The notes under the pieces are model-generated. The model did no database searches, was not told the DNA's origin, and saw only the letters and a program-made list of their open reading frames with translations. Below are positions 39,801 to 51,000 of a stretch of 64,000 nucleotides of DNA, in pieces; the first letter of the stretch is position 1; each line of letters begins with the position of its first letter. The stretch is from Ciona savignyi (lineage: Eukaryota > Chordata > Ascidiacea > Phlebobranchia > Cionidae), in the NCBI GenBank assembly GCA_000149265.1, contig CH003361.1, positions 47,731 to 111,730 on the forward strand. The letters are read 5' to 3'. The translations under genes were made by a program, and so were the position numbers.

Positions 39801-42559
39801 CCGCACTTTTTGAACCTATAGCAATAAATAGAAGGGAGATAAAACAACTGAGATGATTTATTTTACCTTTACCGCAGTACACTGTATAATGAATAATTAA
39901 AACTCAATTTCGTTATTTCTATGGATTTCTAAATTAAAATTTAGCAGACATAAAATTGGCGTAAAATTATTACAAAGGAAACTGATGTAGTAATTACAAA
40001 AAAAACTTATAATTAATTTTAATCAATAATAGATCACATGCTTAATATAAGATGCATATATATTTTGCTTGCCGTGAAGCAATTTTGCAACGAAGTAGAA
40101 TTAATTTCATAGTCGCAAAGTGTAAAATCGATTGCAAGGTGATTACTCTACTAATTCAACCTTTGGAGATAATCGAAGATTCCAAAGATAGCGCAAACTC
40201 GGTGTTTCCGACGCTGAATCTAACGTTCTGTGCCGGAAATGGTAAAGCCCGTCATCTCCGATAACCTGCAGTTGAACAACGTATTTTAGACAATTGATCA
40301 GCCTTGTTCGAGTCTTTTTTTTTACTTTTTCACAGACGCAATAGGCTAACTACTTTAACCCGAGATGCGGTAGTAGCTTTCCAATACATAAGACTTTATG
40401 TTTGCTCGGGGAATACGCGATTTCCTATATAAGCTTTGATTCCAAGGTAAAAGTTAAGGTTACATTTGTTGACCAAATTACTGAAGTTTTACGCCAATAA
40501 TTTTGCAAACCTATACTTCTTTGGTATTTTTGCTTTGAAAGCAAAATCTCGTATAAAGAGAAGGCATTTGCGAGTGGGATTGGATACTGAGTTTATTTCT
40601 GTCGGTGTAACCGTTACATAACACAACATGCGTTGCAATGTCACGGTTTAATAAACCAAAAGCATATTAAGGTGTACCAAGATTCTTTTTAACGCATTTA
40701 TTGTAACTGATGGGTTCGACATTCGTGCAATGGCCCGTTTCATTATTTAAACCTACATGCTGAAAATAGATAGATTCTGCATGCTTAATACAAGACTAAT
40801 AATATCTTTAAACTTTGCAGCTAAGAATTACTATCTTCATCACATTTAAAAACGCATTTTATTGACTGGATAGTTAGATGTCAAGTTAGGTACAAAACAC
40901 ATGGCGTTTAAGGAAACAAGGATGAAGTGATTTTGTAGTTCAAAGCTATGTGTACCGTGCTCAGTGTCGGTGAATCGATAGTGATTGATGGATTGTATTT
41001 ATATTAATGCGGTGTCATAGCTATGGATCGGTCTGTCTCAATCAATTCCGACTAATGGGTTAAAATATTTGACCGAAATCCATACATGGAAGGATACAAG
41101 GTCGGTAAGCATTTTCCAAACCGCACGTAGACTGTTGACTGCCAATCAGTCCAATTAAACAAGACAAGGCACAAGTTACCCACAGCGCTGATCAATATAT
41201 ATTAATAATTCATCACCATGTCCGAACTGCATGTCATTGTCCGAATTTGGCGTTGTACGTCAAATGATAATTATGTGGGTTCATTAAGTATGGTTTCATA
41301 TGCTCATATATAAATAAATAATTCAACATCAAAACGGAAATGTGAAAAGCTTGGTCTGTAACAAAATTAAGCATTATATACCGAAGTTATATAGTCCGGC
41401 TTGAAGACACGCTAATTATGATGAAAAATTTAGACGTGCATTCTGCATTTAGAATGAATTTGTTTTCGTCGACTCTATACAAATTTGGGGTTGATGTTTA
41501 AATGTTTTTAAATGGTGGACATTATTATTTGTTGAACAGGTTTGTTAATTCATATTACAGTTGATCAGATCAATAAAATAAAACGTATTCATCGGCTCCA
41601 TGTCTTTCCCTGTTCTTGACATTTGATATATATATGGCCATATTGTAATGACCATTCCTTTATCGATATCAAATATCGATCGGATCACGAGCTATCTATC
41701 GCGTTATATTGAATACGACGGTAGAAATGATACCTTGATGTGTAGATTATACGACCCGTCGTCCGTGTGGATTGTATGTAAATTTATATCCACTCCATTA
41801 GCAAACCTAATACAGTTGTTACATGTTCACATTTTGCACACAACCCATTATACCCATAATTAAACAAAATTTTAATAATTGTGTGGTAATATGCGGTATA
41901 CTACCACGAATTACCGCATATTAAGAATTGCGTTATTGCGGTTGTCAGTACAAAACATAAATTTATATAGCTTTTATAAGCTGATTTCAGTATATTGGCC
42001 TTTCTAATTTATGTTATTTTTACCTTTACAACAAAATTAATATAAATCACTTACAACTACTTACACGTTAACTAATATATACACGCCGTGTATTGATGAC
42101 AATGTGTTTCAGTATATTTATGTTTAGTTTAAGACATTAAAACCTGGGCGCCCACTGTGAACCGTGTCACACTGTGTTTACCAAGCAAATCTTGGAAGTA
42201 GAGGAAAACGCCTTAATGTCAAACAAAAGGTCTTGGGCGTTATACTGATAGACTTTAATACTAAACTTGTACCTGTACATAATGTGTTTTGTAGTCTATG
42301 TGCTTACCGTTCCGCGGTTTTCAAATCCATGTCTGGCTGCCAGCCAGTCCGCATGCGCTCTCTTTGAACCTTGGCCAGGAGCGTTTATAGTTACAAGAAA
42401 ATCGTTGGTGTAAATTCGTCTTTTCGTCCCCGAAACAAACGAGGCTTCGGAACGAATCGCGGCGAACTCACTCACCCAGCTGAGCACCGATATTAGTAAG
42501 AAGTAATATAATGCTCTTGATATAAATCGGGCTGGAAAGCCACAGTGCGTAAGAGCCAT
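27809..42559 (-). CDS. PCSK2: Proprotein convertase 2 (PCSK2), 14 exons, about 658 aa
   Basis: Subtilisin-like endoprotease that cuts prohormones after paired basic residues in secretory granules. Exons in gene order: 42308-42559, 40161-40265, 39705-39815, 39227-39373, 36071-36147, 34564-34740, 33648-33735, 32262-32477, 31519-31647, 30128-30253, 29375-29542, 28765-28892, 28403-28494, 27809-27969, all in phase. Signal peptide, then a prodomain ending at RLKR (residue ~134). Catalytic Asp in IMDDG (~191), His in HGTRCAGE (~232), Ser in HSGTSAAAP (~408). The oxyanion-hole residue is Asp in WASGDGG (~334), where furin-type convertases have Asn; this is the PC2 hallmark. The P domain holds RRGDLTINM and a C-terminal [12 protein letters not shown]. 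Vertebrate PC2 is 638 aa. Intron 4 holds another gene, intron 11 a tRNA. Confidence 0.96.
28924..28996 (-). tRNA. tRNA-Lys (anticodon CTT) inside PCSK2 intron 11
   Basis: The same 73-nt sequence as the tRNA at 26773, with loop CTCTTAA. It sits between PCSK2 exons 11 and 12, on the same strand as PCSK2 and 32 bp upstream of the exon-12 start. Immediate flanks differ from those of the other copy. Confidence 0.95.
30262..30374 (+). mobile_element. SINE family 2 (Ser/Leu-tRNA-like)
   Basis: The head TATGGCCGATTGGTTAGCGC resembles box A of a long-variable-arm tRNA. GATTCGAAACTTGG resembles box B, and the end is a short A-rich tail. It lies in PCSK2 intron 9, about 10 bp from the exon-10 acceptor, and is followed directly by a family-1 SINE in the other orientation. 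Confidence 0.75.
30387..30686 (-). mobile_element. SINE family 1, full-length copy in PCSK2 intron 9
   Basis: ATAGG repeats, then TTTATCCCCGTGAATGGG, the AAGTGCCTTGCCCAAGGACA core, and the tRNA-like head ending CTAGACCACCGGGCC. It is on the same strand as PCSK2. Confidence 0.9.
31845..32096 (-). repeat. SINE family 1, decayed copy in PCSK2 intron 8
   Basis: Recognisable blocks are CCTCGCGCCCATTGTTGGGT, GTTCAGGCAATGTCCGTCAA and CACCGACTAGCTGGCG. It has many substitutions and no ATAGG tail. Confidence 0.8.
36771..36836. repeat. 32-bp tandem duplication in PCSK2 intron 4
   Basis: Two copies begin CGAATAAGTCTTGTT, at 36771 and 36803, each followed by a TATATA/T-rich run. They lie about 160 bp upstream of the nested gene's start codon. 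Confidence 0.65.
36994..39010 (+). CDS. Unrecognised secreted basic protein, nested in PCSK2 intron 4 (2 exons, about 409 aa)
   Basis: Exons 36994-37291 and 38079-39010 join in phase (G+AA) through a GTGGGT donor and a TTTTGTAG acceptor. The ATG at 36994 is chosen because it gives a signal peptide ([18 protein letters not shown] near residues 17-34). The mature part has N-glycosylation sequons (NSS, NVS, NST), about a dozen cysteines, and a strongly basic cluster, [17 protein letters not shown], of the kind proprotein convertases cut. The C-terminal ~100 residues look helical ([31 protein letters not shown]). I recognise no family. The 308-codon second exon is the longest open frame in the window. 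It is transcribed opposite to PCSK2. Confidence 0.72.
37690..37925 (+). repeat. SINE family 1, heavily decayed copy in the nested gene's intron
   Basis: Scattered matches only: TTGGGCAAGGC near 37733, GTACAACACACTAAAATAGC near 37830, CCCGACGGTGCGCTCGAGGT near 37858 and AGATTGCCCGTGTAATAAC near 37906. Confidence 0.5.
39193..39198 (+). terminator. Polyadenylation signal of the nested gene
   Basis: AATAAA 183 bp after the nested gene's stop codon and only 29 bp before the antisense PCSK2 exon 4 (39227-39373). The nested transcript would therefore end at or overlap that exon. Confidence 0.5.
41887..41923. repeat. Perfect 12-bp inverted repeat (hairpin) in PCSK2 intron 1
   Basis: TAATATGCGGTA (41887-41898) and TACCGCATATTA (41912-41923) are exact reverse complements separated by 13 bases. 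It may be the palindromic part of a small transposon; no wider terminal repeats were seen. Confidence 0.6.
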
Positions 42560-43901
42560 TCAAACTGGCTGTTATCTAACTTCGTATCTCTGTGCCACGA
42601 TATCAATATATTTTATAAACTTTTTTAAAAATCTTATTTTCCCTGATGATAATACACAGTAGTTAGTTAGCGCCTAGATTGTTTAATGAATTCTACAAAC
42701 GTAATGCAAGACAAATTTCAAGTAAATACCTTACCTAGCCTCACTACTAGCCACCACTATTTCTTGCAATAAAAAGTTGCCTGCTACAGTAAAGTGATTA
42801 AATAAAATTATAATAAACTGTTTAAAAACACCAACTAAGTTGAATATCAACAACCAGTTACTTCTGACGCGGGGAACACACAACGGTGAATGTGTGCTCA
42901 TAATATGTCTTCCTCTCTAAGGTCAAGCTTTATACGTCTTGCGCCCATAATCGATAACCAGCCTCAGAAAAAATCTATTTCGGTTGAAAAAAATAGCGGG
43001 TCTCGATTGACGTAGCAGTGACGTAACAATCCCAATATTCAAGCTTTTTCCCTGCTTGCTTTATAATCGATATGTTTGTTTCTCATTTATCAAGCGTTAC
43101 CGTATACGAATTTATACATCCGTTTACGTTAATGACTGAATGGACAGATGTTTGAAACTCAATGACGTTTAGTAGATTTCAAAACATTTTTGAGTATTCT
43201 TTAACTAAATCTGTCTTTCCCTATTTATATAAAAAAATATCTATAAAAAAAGAAGAAAAAAAGCTACCTGAACTCACTTCAGCTACCTGAACTCACTTCT
43301 TTAAACTATCTCACTTCAGTTAATGAAATGTTAATACCAATGGACGTGACGTTGTCCTTGCTCCTTTTCAAGTGAGAATTGTGCAATATCAGCTGCAGTA
43401 ACCTTAATTACGATGCTCGCTTTCAGTCATACATTATTCATGACTGCATTATAGCATTGGTCAGCCAAGCGGAACGAGGTACCTGTTGCAGTTGTTATTT
43501 CTCCCTCGGGATTTTGCTAAAACGACTTTACGCGTGTATTTTACGAGTTGGCGATTCTTAAAGCGTTATCGATTGCTGGCGCCTGCATTGGATTTTTAGT
43601 GACACACAGGTATGTGCCTGGCACACATGTGTTCAATTTTTTGTTTTAATATTTTTGCATTGTTTTGGCAAACAATGGATTACTGACATCGGTTATTGGA
43701 ATGGTTTGATTTAAGGCTTATATGATTATATTATGAGAAATGTCAGAAAAACACCAAATCTACAACTGACAGATGATTGTGATCACCACAAGACAGATGA
43801 CAAATCAATCACCTCGTTGCTTACTAATGAAAGCGATTGGATCGACACTGGGCGGCGAAAACGTGTTTTTTTGTATTTCTTAAGCTGCGATGGGCGCATC
43901 A
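42560..43901. other. PCSK2 upstream region
   Basis: No gene is supported. This should hold the PCSK2 promoter and 5' UTR. It is AT-rich and has a pair of CRE-like sites (43008-43026) and a short duplicated AGCTACCTGAACTCACTTC near 43262-43297. I see no clear TATA element at a sensible distance. Confidence 0.4.
43008..43026. promoter_or_regulatory. Two CRE-like sites upstream of PCSK2
   Basis: TGACGTAG and TGACGTAA occur with starts 11 bp apart, about 450 bp before the PCSK2 start codon. Both carry the TGACGT half-site core bound by CREB/ATF factors. Function is inference; the transcription start site is unknown. Confidence 0.35.
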
Positions 43902-44018
43902 GTACGGTCGAGTGGCCGAATGGTTAACGTGACCGATACATATACCGACTACCTACTATACAAAAACGGTCTAAGTGACGATATCAGCATGGTTTCGAAA
44001 CTTGGCTTAGTAAAAAAA
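43902..44018 (+). mobile_element. SINE family 2 with 12-bp target duplication
   Basis: The head GTCGAGTGGCCGAATGGTTA is Ser/Leu-tRNA-like, box B is GGTTTCGAAACTTGG, and the tail is A-rich. The 12-mer ATGGGCGCATCA is present exactly on both sides (43890-43901 and 44019-44030), fixing the boundaries at 117 bp. Confidence 0.9.
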
Positions 44019-44052
44019 ATGGGCGCATCACGTGACCGTTTTTAAATACACA

Positions 44053-44165
44053 GTCACACTGAGTGTTAGAATGTGACTTCACATAAATTTTTGCTTAAAA
44101 AGTGGTTAAGTCACACTGAATGTTAGAATGTCCTCACATATATTTTTGCTTAAAAAGTGGTAAAG
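44053..44165. repeat. 57-bp tandem duplication
   Basis: Copies at 44053-44109 and 44110-44165 both contain GTCACACTGA, TGTTAGAATGT and TTTTTGCTTAAAAAGTGG with few differences. Confidence 0.8.
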
Positions 44166-44643
44166 ATCAAGCCTTGAGCAGCACCCTGTTTATAACCTTA
44201 GTCCTTTAGCCACAGCCAAGTGATCCGAATAAATATACTAAAAGGAAATTTGCATGTACAAAACCTACGTATGTAAGTCTATAAGCTAAAAAAACTTCGA
44301 AAACTGCTACATTGTAAAGTACATCATTGAAACTACGATGATACATTTTAATACTTTGGTATTGTTTGGTGTCCCAATACTAAAAGTAAACTGAAATAGA
44401 TCGGCAAGTATATTCTTTCCATCACCTGTGGTTTGTCTACTGCCCTCTAGATAACAAAGGAATATACCTAAACAAAGTTATAACTTATTGTAAAGCTTGT
44501 AAGCACGATTCCTTTATTTTTCCGCAAAACGTTTTTTTAAACTAGAATATGAATGAATTGGTTGCTCTTAGCATTTCTCATTACCCTTTTCCAATCTGGT
44601 TTACCGGGCTCACTTTTAGTCCAATAGTGGGCTTGGTACTGCA

Positions 44644-44743
44644 NNNNNNNNNNNNNNNNNNNNNNNNNNNNNNNNNNNNNNNNNNNNNNNNNNNNNNNNN
44701 NNNNNNNNNNNNNNNNNNNNNNNNNNNNNNNNNNNNNNNNNNN
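44644..44743. other. Assembly gap (100 N)
   Basis: Exactly 100 Ns, the usual placeholder for a gap of unknown length. Sequence may be missing here, so distances between PCSK2 and the genes to its right are minimum values. Confidence 0.98.
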
Positions 44744-45044
44744 AAAAAAATGTCACAGAGTATTTTAAAACAAATTGAGAATTTCTACAACGTATCCATA
44801 ACTATATAATCGTATTAATGCAATATTTCTTTAAGACAAAAGCATCTAAATCAGCGTACTGTCTTTATTAGGAAGGCAAAAGCATCTAAATCAGCGTGTA
44901 AGTTAAGCTTTCCCAAACTTAATTTTTGTCCTTGGTTTCTTTCCAACTTTAAACTATACGTATGTTTAGGTGAGTTTATTAGGTTTAATTGGTCGATTAG
45001 ATTGATGAGTTAGTCTGTATTTCACCCGACGCTTTGCAGGTTCG

Positions 45045-45156
45045 AAAATACCTCCGGTAACCCGACACTAGGCACAAAGGTAATCTGACGATTACCAGAG
45101 TGTTAAATCCGCTACACTTTTTTATTCACGGGAATAGACACGAGTATGCTATTCTT
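45045..45156 (+). repeat. SINE family 1, 3' fragment, decayed
   Basis: CCTCCGGTAACCCGACACTA, GGTAATCTGACGATTACC and TTATTCACGGGAATAGACAC match the 3' half of family 1. The head is absent. Confidence 0.65.
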
Positions 45157-45204
45157 AACGAAGTGTTAAAAGGTAAAAACACCATCTCATCGCTTTGTAG
45201 ACGT

Positions 45205-45555
45205 TCAAACGATTAATCTCCCCATCTTTCCAATGCAAACTGACCTTACAAAAAGGGCTGTCACTTAAAATACTAAAACAGGAACTCTTGGATATTTTAC
45301 AATTTAAAATTAAAGCTTGAATCTGCAACCTAAACTCAAAACCCTCCCCAAATTTTATTAACATTTTTTTAGCTGGTACCCCTCCGTACATCGGAAACTT
45401 TTTCCTAACAAAACAGCTAAAAGATGGACAACCAACACATTTATTTTACGAAGCACTCTGCCACTATTTTAAACCTTTACAGCTAAACGAGATTACCGGC
45501 GTTCAGCCTAGCACATGCTGCTCCCAACCGTACAAGCTTTGGGGAATCACCACCA
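45205..45555 (+). pseudogene. Decayed relative of the 54.7-55.1 kb gene segment
   Basis: The + strand is collinear with the - strand of 54.84-55.15 kb. The non-coding part shares CCAATGCAAACTGACC and ACAATTTAAAATTAAAGCTT. After an AG at 45371-45372 the frame reads PYIGNFFLTKQL, then LQLNEITGVQP, against SYIGNFFPTKQL and LQLNENTGAQP in the other copy. Similarity fades after about 45500, and the upstream frame carries stops where the other copy does not (TAA in place of CAA). I read it as a pseudogene copy of an unidentified gene. Confidence 0.5.
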
Positions 45556-45825
45556 TTGTTACTCAGCAAAACAGTTTTTTTAAAAAACAATGACTTAGAG
45601 AGGGTTACATATCACTTCCGTCCGGGCATGCAATACACAATTTTTATTTTTGTTTCTTTTGCTGCAGCGTTTACCACCAACAATTTGAAAATTCATGTCA
45701 TATATTAACAAAAAAATACTGTGGCAATTTACTACAGCAAAACAGGAAGTCATCAAAAAAACTAAAAGTTATCTAGTGTGGTGCCTCCGAACATAGAGGT
45801 CTATTAATTGGTTATACACCATACT

Positions 45826-46138
45826 TAGTCCGACCGGTTAGTCTGGTGGTTTAGTGCGACCGACGCCTTTCAATCGACAGGTTGCATAATAGAAACGTGT
45901 CGTTAGCTGGTCGTTTGTGTCCTTTGGCAAGGCACTTAACGGTCATTGCCTGAACCCAGCGGATTAATGGGTTCTTCCAAATTGAAGGAACGTATGTATC
46001 ATACAGTCATACACAACACACTGCAATAGCTTCGGTAACCCGACGAAGGGAGCGAGGTGGTCTGACGATTGCCCGTGTGTCAACCCCCTTGGTTTTCCCA
46101 TTAACGGGAATAAATATGAATATCATATATCTATTCCT
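45826..46138 (+). mobile_element. SINE family 1, near full length, diverged
   Basis: Head GTCTGGTGGTTTAGTGCG, body TTTGGCAAGGCACTTAACGG and GAACCCAGCGGATTAATGGG, then CCATTAACGGGAATAAAT and a degenerate ATATCT tail. Confidence 0.85.
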
Positions 46139-46480
46139 AATTAACTAAAAACGAGCTGCATTTTGGGCAGAAACAAAAATTAATATTTTTTTGCGTTTCG
46201 TAGCCTTTTACCATGGTTTGTGCAGCGCAATATTAGTCATGCTTCATTGAAGCAACGCTTTGATTTAGTTAATCACTATGGGAATATCTTATATGTATAC
46301 AATACACTGCGAACGTACTAGAAATCCGATTTTTCACCAGGCTTACTTTCAAACACGGAGTGGGGATCGCGTTTTACATATAATGCCGATTGTGGGCAAT
46401 CGATAACAAGGCCTTTTCCTGTTTGATAAACCGAGATAAACACCAAATAAACTCAATTAGGTATCATATTTATTTTTATA

Positions 46481-46799
46481 GGATAGGATAGGATAGGATA
46501 GGATAGGATAGGATAGGATATTCATCTTTATCCCCGTGGATGGGAAAACCAAGGGGGTTATCACACGGGCAATCGTCAGATCACCTCGCGCCCACCGTCG
46601 GGTTACCGGAGCTATTGAAGTGTGTTAAATATAATAGACACGTTCCTTCAATTTAGTAGAACCCATTAATCCGCTGGGTTCAGGCAATGTCCGTAAAGTG
46701 CCTTGCCCAAGGACACAACCGACTAGCTAGCGACCAGTTTCGCACCTGCAACCTTTCAATGAAAGGCGACGCACTTAACCGCTATACCAACCGGGCGGA
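46481..46799 (-). mobile_element. SINE family 1, full length, with long ATAGG tail
   Basis: Seven or more ATAGG units (about 46481-46520) precede TTATCCCCGTGGATGGGAAA. The core CAAGGACACAACCGACTAGC and the head with TTAACCGCTATACC follow. The long tail and good preservation suggest a young insertion. Confidence 0.9.
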
Positions 46800-46811
46800 C
46801 AAATCCCGGGA

Positions 46812-47040
46812 AAGACCGCACGGGGGATTATCACAGATGCAATCGTCAGATTCGAGCCCATCGTCGGTTAACATAATTATTGCGGTGTGTCGTGTATGAT
46901 TAATTTTTTTATTGGTATAACCCATTAATTCACTATGCTAATACACTGTTTGCTAAGTGCATGGACCAAGGACACAACCGCTTCGCTAGAGATTAGTTTC
47001 TAACCTACAAACCATAGGCTGAAATGGGATGCACCGACTT
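46812..47040 (-). repeat. SINE family 1, decayed copy abutting the previous one
   Basis: Blocks CAATCGTCAGATTCGAGCCC, ATAACCCATTAATTCACT and CCAAGGACACAACCGCTTCG are recognisable. The tail is gone. Same orientation as the neighbouring copy, so this is an older copy with a newer one beside it. Confidence 0.75.
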
Positions 47041-48046
47041 TCGTCCAAATCTTGATTGGCAAGAGCGTCGTAGTCGGCGAGCCGCAAGCATACTAAAGTT
47101 GATTGTACAAAAACCGGCCGATGGATCAGCCGTTGTGTCTAGGAGGAACCCACTTTAAAGCAAGATGGTCTCAAAAATATACAGCACACTGGAATAGCTC
47201 AGAACATGTGTTAATCTGTGTGTAACATGTGTTAATCTGTCGAATGTCCGTGTAATAACGCTGCTATGTTTTTATCATTTATAAATATTTTGTGAAACAG
47301 GGGCATACACAACATGGAAAATGTTCAAATAGTATAGAAATATTAAACTCGTATCTAACTTATGTAGCTGATGAATGTAATGATCCCATGAACACAACTT
47401 AAAAAATGTTGTTTTTTATTGGCACCTAACATTTGGCATAGTAATCAGTATTACAAGGGGTTTGCTTATGATATAGTAAAACTAAAATTTTACTCTACTT
47501 TTCTATAATACAATTGTAATAATAAGGAGGTTAGGCTAGACTCCTATAGAAGCCCGATCTTGCACATCTGCTTTCGGCCCCTTATTTGTCAGCACCCGAC
47601 TGACAATGAAGACTGTAATCTACACTAACCAATGATTTTGTGACATCCTTTAAAAGAGAGAGAACAAACTTGATTTTTGATTCTAATATAAACGTATGTT
47701 AAGAATGTAAAGATCAGTAAGTACACGATTTAAGATGTTAAAATAAAAACACTTTTACGTTGACACAATAGAAATATAAAAAAAACGTCCTACACCAAAT
47801 CAAAATTAAAATAGTCACTGCAATTATATTGTAACCAGATAATTTCTAAAACGAAATATGGTCAATAAAGCGGAATAAAAAATATATGCTAGTTCCAAGT
47901 TAATCAACAGAAATATATGATTAGAATGAATACACCATTTTAAACTCCTAATAAATCTAAAACAATTTCACCGAATGTTTGCTTCTAATTGCCAAGCGCC
48001 CTAAAAACAAAGTGGTGTACATAGTCCCAGACCTATGATGACGTTT
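47041..48046. other. Intergenic region and probable 3' UTR of the acetyltransferase gene
   Basis: No gene is seen. AT-rich, with a short direct repeat ACATGTGTTAATCTGT near 47205-47240. On the - strand several AATAAA-like sites (TTTATT on +, for example near 47416) could serve the gene that ends at 48047. Confidence 0.35.
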
Positions 48047-51000
48047 TCACATTATTATTGAGTCGTCATTTTTGGATAAATTCCCGCTAACGGACATCTG
48101 TGTTTCGAGGAACCCCTTCACAGCAGTTCCAACGCTGTTAAGGTCAAGTAAGAAGGTGTCATGACCATATATGGAGTTCAACTCGTAGTATGTGACATTG
48201 CCGTTTCCTGGGAACAAACAAATATGAATTTTAGCATTTAATTTTTTTACAACTTTAAAAATAAAAATAAATAACATTAACTTTAAAAAATTAACATAAA
48301 GGTAAAACTACTTAAACAGTGATTCCCATTTACTTTTTACAGACAAAAAAGTGCCACCATGTGTTTAACCACCACTATTTGTAAAACACATTTTGTATGC
48401 TATATGTTTATGCGAGCAGGGTACCTAACCCAGTTTGTATTTCATACACTGGGTATGTTATTTAACATAAAAGAAAGTTTTGCAAGCATAAACGCATGGG
48501 TCCTATAGTTATCAAACCAAACTTTTTCCATGTGCAGTTAAAAAAAGAATATTTGTGACAGATTTACATTTATTTCACTAGATATGTTTCAAATTAAAGA
48601 GTTTAGTTTTTCACTGATTTGGGTATTCCCCTAGGTTTAGACATAAGTTTTTGTTTTTACATATCTGGGTCATGTTATCTAACAATTCTTTTTAAAGTTT
48701 TTTAACCTACCAGGGGAATTCCCCTGGATTTATCACTCAAAATTTTGGTATCTGCATATCTAGACCATGTTCTCTTAGAAATGACAAAGTTTCATTGCGA
48801 TTCCATTATCTCTTATCTCGAGTCGACACGCCATGACTGTCAAGCTTTTGACTAAAAATGAGAAAAAAATTAGGCAAAAACAATATAGTTATTAGTTTCC
48901 GGATTATATGGTTCAAAGTTAACATGATAGTAATGAGACATTCCTTTAAGTTACAATTTCAGATAGAAGACATGAAAACGCACAGGAAGGAGTTATCACG
49001 TATGTCAGATTGGTGTTTACCATTTTTGTCTGTTACAGTGTGTAGTATGTATGTGTGATTAAGACGTTTCTACTGTTTTGGACGTTTTCTACTGTCTAAC
49101 TAGATAGTGGATAGTATAATCCAAGACATGGTTGTACTTTCCATGTTCATTTTGACTGCCTAATTTCATGGTTATGTTGTAGTGCATGTAATTGACATTA
49201 AACCCTTGTGTTTGATTAGGTCATTTTATAATAAAGTATAAAGACATACCAAAATATCTCCGGCAACTGAACTGCAGTTAAAAAGGCTATTGTAACAAAT
49301 GCTGTGTTATATAAGCTGTCCTTTTACCATCCTATTTTGGAAAATAAGGACAATCTTGCATAGTTAGTTTATTACTTCTTTGATATTTAAGTATTCAAAA
49401 CGCATAAACTTAAAATCAAAACAAACCTGATCGTTTTAGACCTTGTGCCAAATCTCGTTGCTGCGTAACAGGAAAAAGAAGATCAGTTGATGCTCCCATG
49501 ACTAATGTCGGGCATTTTATACGGGCAAGACCAACTGCATTCTCGTTGTAAAACTCATCAATATCAAATAAGTCCATTGCCTGAATTTTTAACAATTTTG
49601 TATAAGTTTAAAGCTTTAGAAGATGAGTTAAACAATTAAAATAATCCTTATTATTGTGCAAAGAAACAAAACATGTGCTTTATAAAAATTGTTGCATAAT
49701 GCTATGAAATTTTGTAATATTTTGTTAAAATTGCAATTTTATGGATATTGCAAATTTTAACAGTTTAAAACACAAGAATGTTCTTGTTACCTTTGAGATG
49801 TATAGTAAGGAGTTAGGATCGTATTTGGTTGCAAACTGCAGACCTTGGTATTCAATATATTGTTCAATTTCAAAATTATGGCATAAAGATGGCTCCTCCC
49901 CTGGCAATTTTAACCTTCCAAATCGCTTCTCCCATTCAACACCACTTCTGTAGGTAAGCGTTGCTATTTCCCGTGCCAGTTTCATGCCTTGTAAAGGGTA
50001 GGTACCCGTGTAATAGTGTCCAACATTCCAGTTTGGATCCTCCATTATAGAACGTCGCTGTAAGTAGCGCAAAGCAATTGAGGTAGGATGCGTTTTTGCA
50101 CATGCCGAAATCGAAACAACTCTGTAAAGCATTTGTCATTTGGTACTTTGGTTTAGTTAATTATATATTAAGCTTTTTTACACTGAACGAACATCAAAAA
50201 AAGAATCTGAGCACAAAGCTGTTTATCATATTTGTAGTTATAGCAGATACATATGTACCAAAGTAAACAGTTCATTTTTGTATAGAAGATATGTAGCAAT
50301 TTACATACGGTACAAAGTTTGGAATACATTTACCTTGCAACCCTGTCTGGATAGAGACTAGACATTGCAACTGAGCACATTCCTCCTAAAGAGGAACCAA
50401 CAGCTGCATACACCTGGAACAATTGAACGTAATAACTGTTATGCTATAATCTAATAGTGTCGCTTATAAATCCACAAAGCTAATGGTTGTATGTTTGAAA
50501 CCAGCCTTGTTCTTCAAGGGATATTTAGCTTTGGGAAAACTATTTAAAAGCGGTTACTACTCTTAAATCGTCTGGGTTGTAATAACAAAATAGAAATAAC
50601 TTCTCTATTGTACTAAATGCAATTTTCTGTAAGTACTACAGCGAGTCAGCAACAACATAAGTTATATAAGGTAACAATGTATAAATTCTTATATATTTTC
50701 TGCCAGGATGCCACTTGTTAGGATTCAAATGACACATCCAACCATGGGTATGAGCAGAAGCGTTTCTAGATGCTGCACCACAGTTGCCAGTCTGCTGTTT
50801 CAAGTATTGTTGCAGCAGCGATTGGGCACTGATATTTTATTTTCATGCACCGCTTTTTTTAAATGTAAACTTTATTTACCTTCTCTATTCCAAGATGGTT
50901 AAGGAGATGCATTTGAGCCTCCACCATGTCTTTAATGCTGACCATTGGAAAGTGGGTGCCATAATGTTCACCGTTAAGGGGATTTTTTGAAGATGGACCT

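Noticed and set aside
43733..43927. 64-codon frame ending in the family-2 SINE
   Set aside because: Its last codons are the tRNA-like SINE head and the stop is in the SINE; no splice sites or homology.
46479..46520. ATAGG pentamer run as a satellite or telomere-like array
   Set aside because: It is the tail of a family-1 SINE; the same shorter tail ends every full-length copy.
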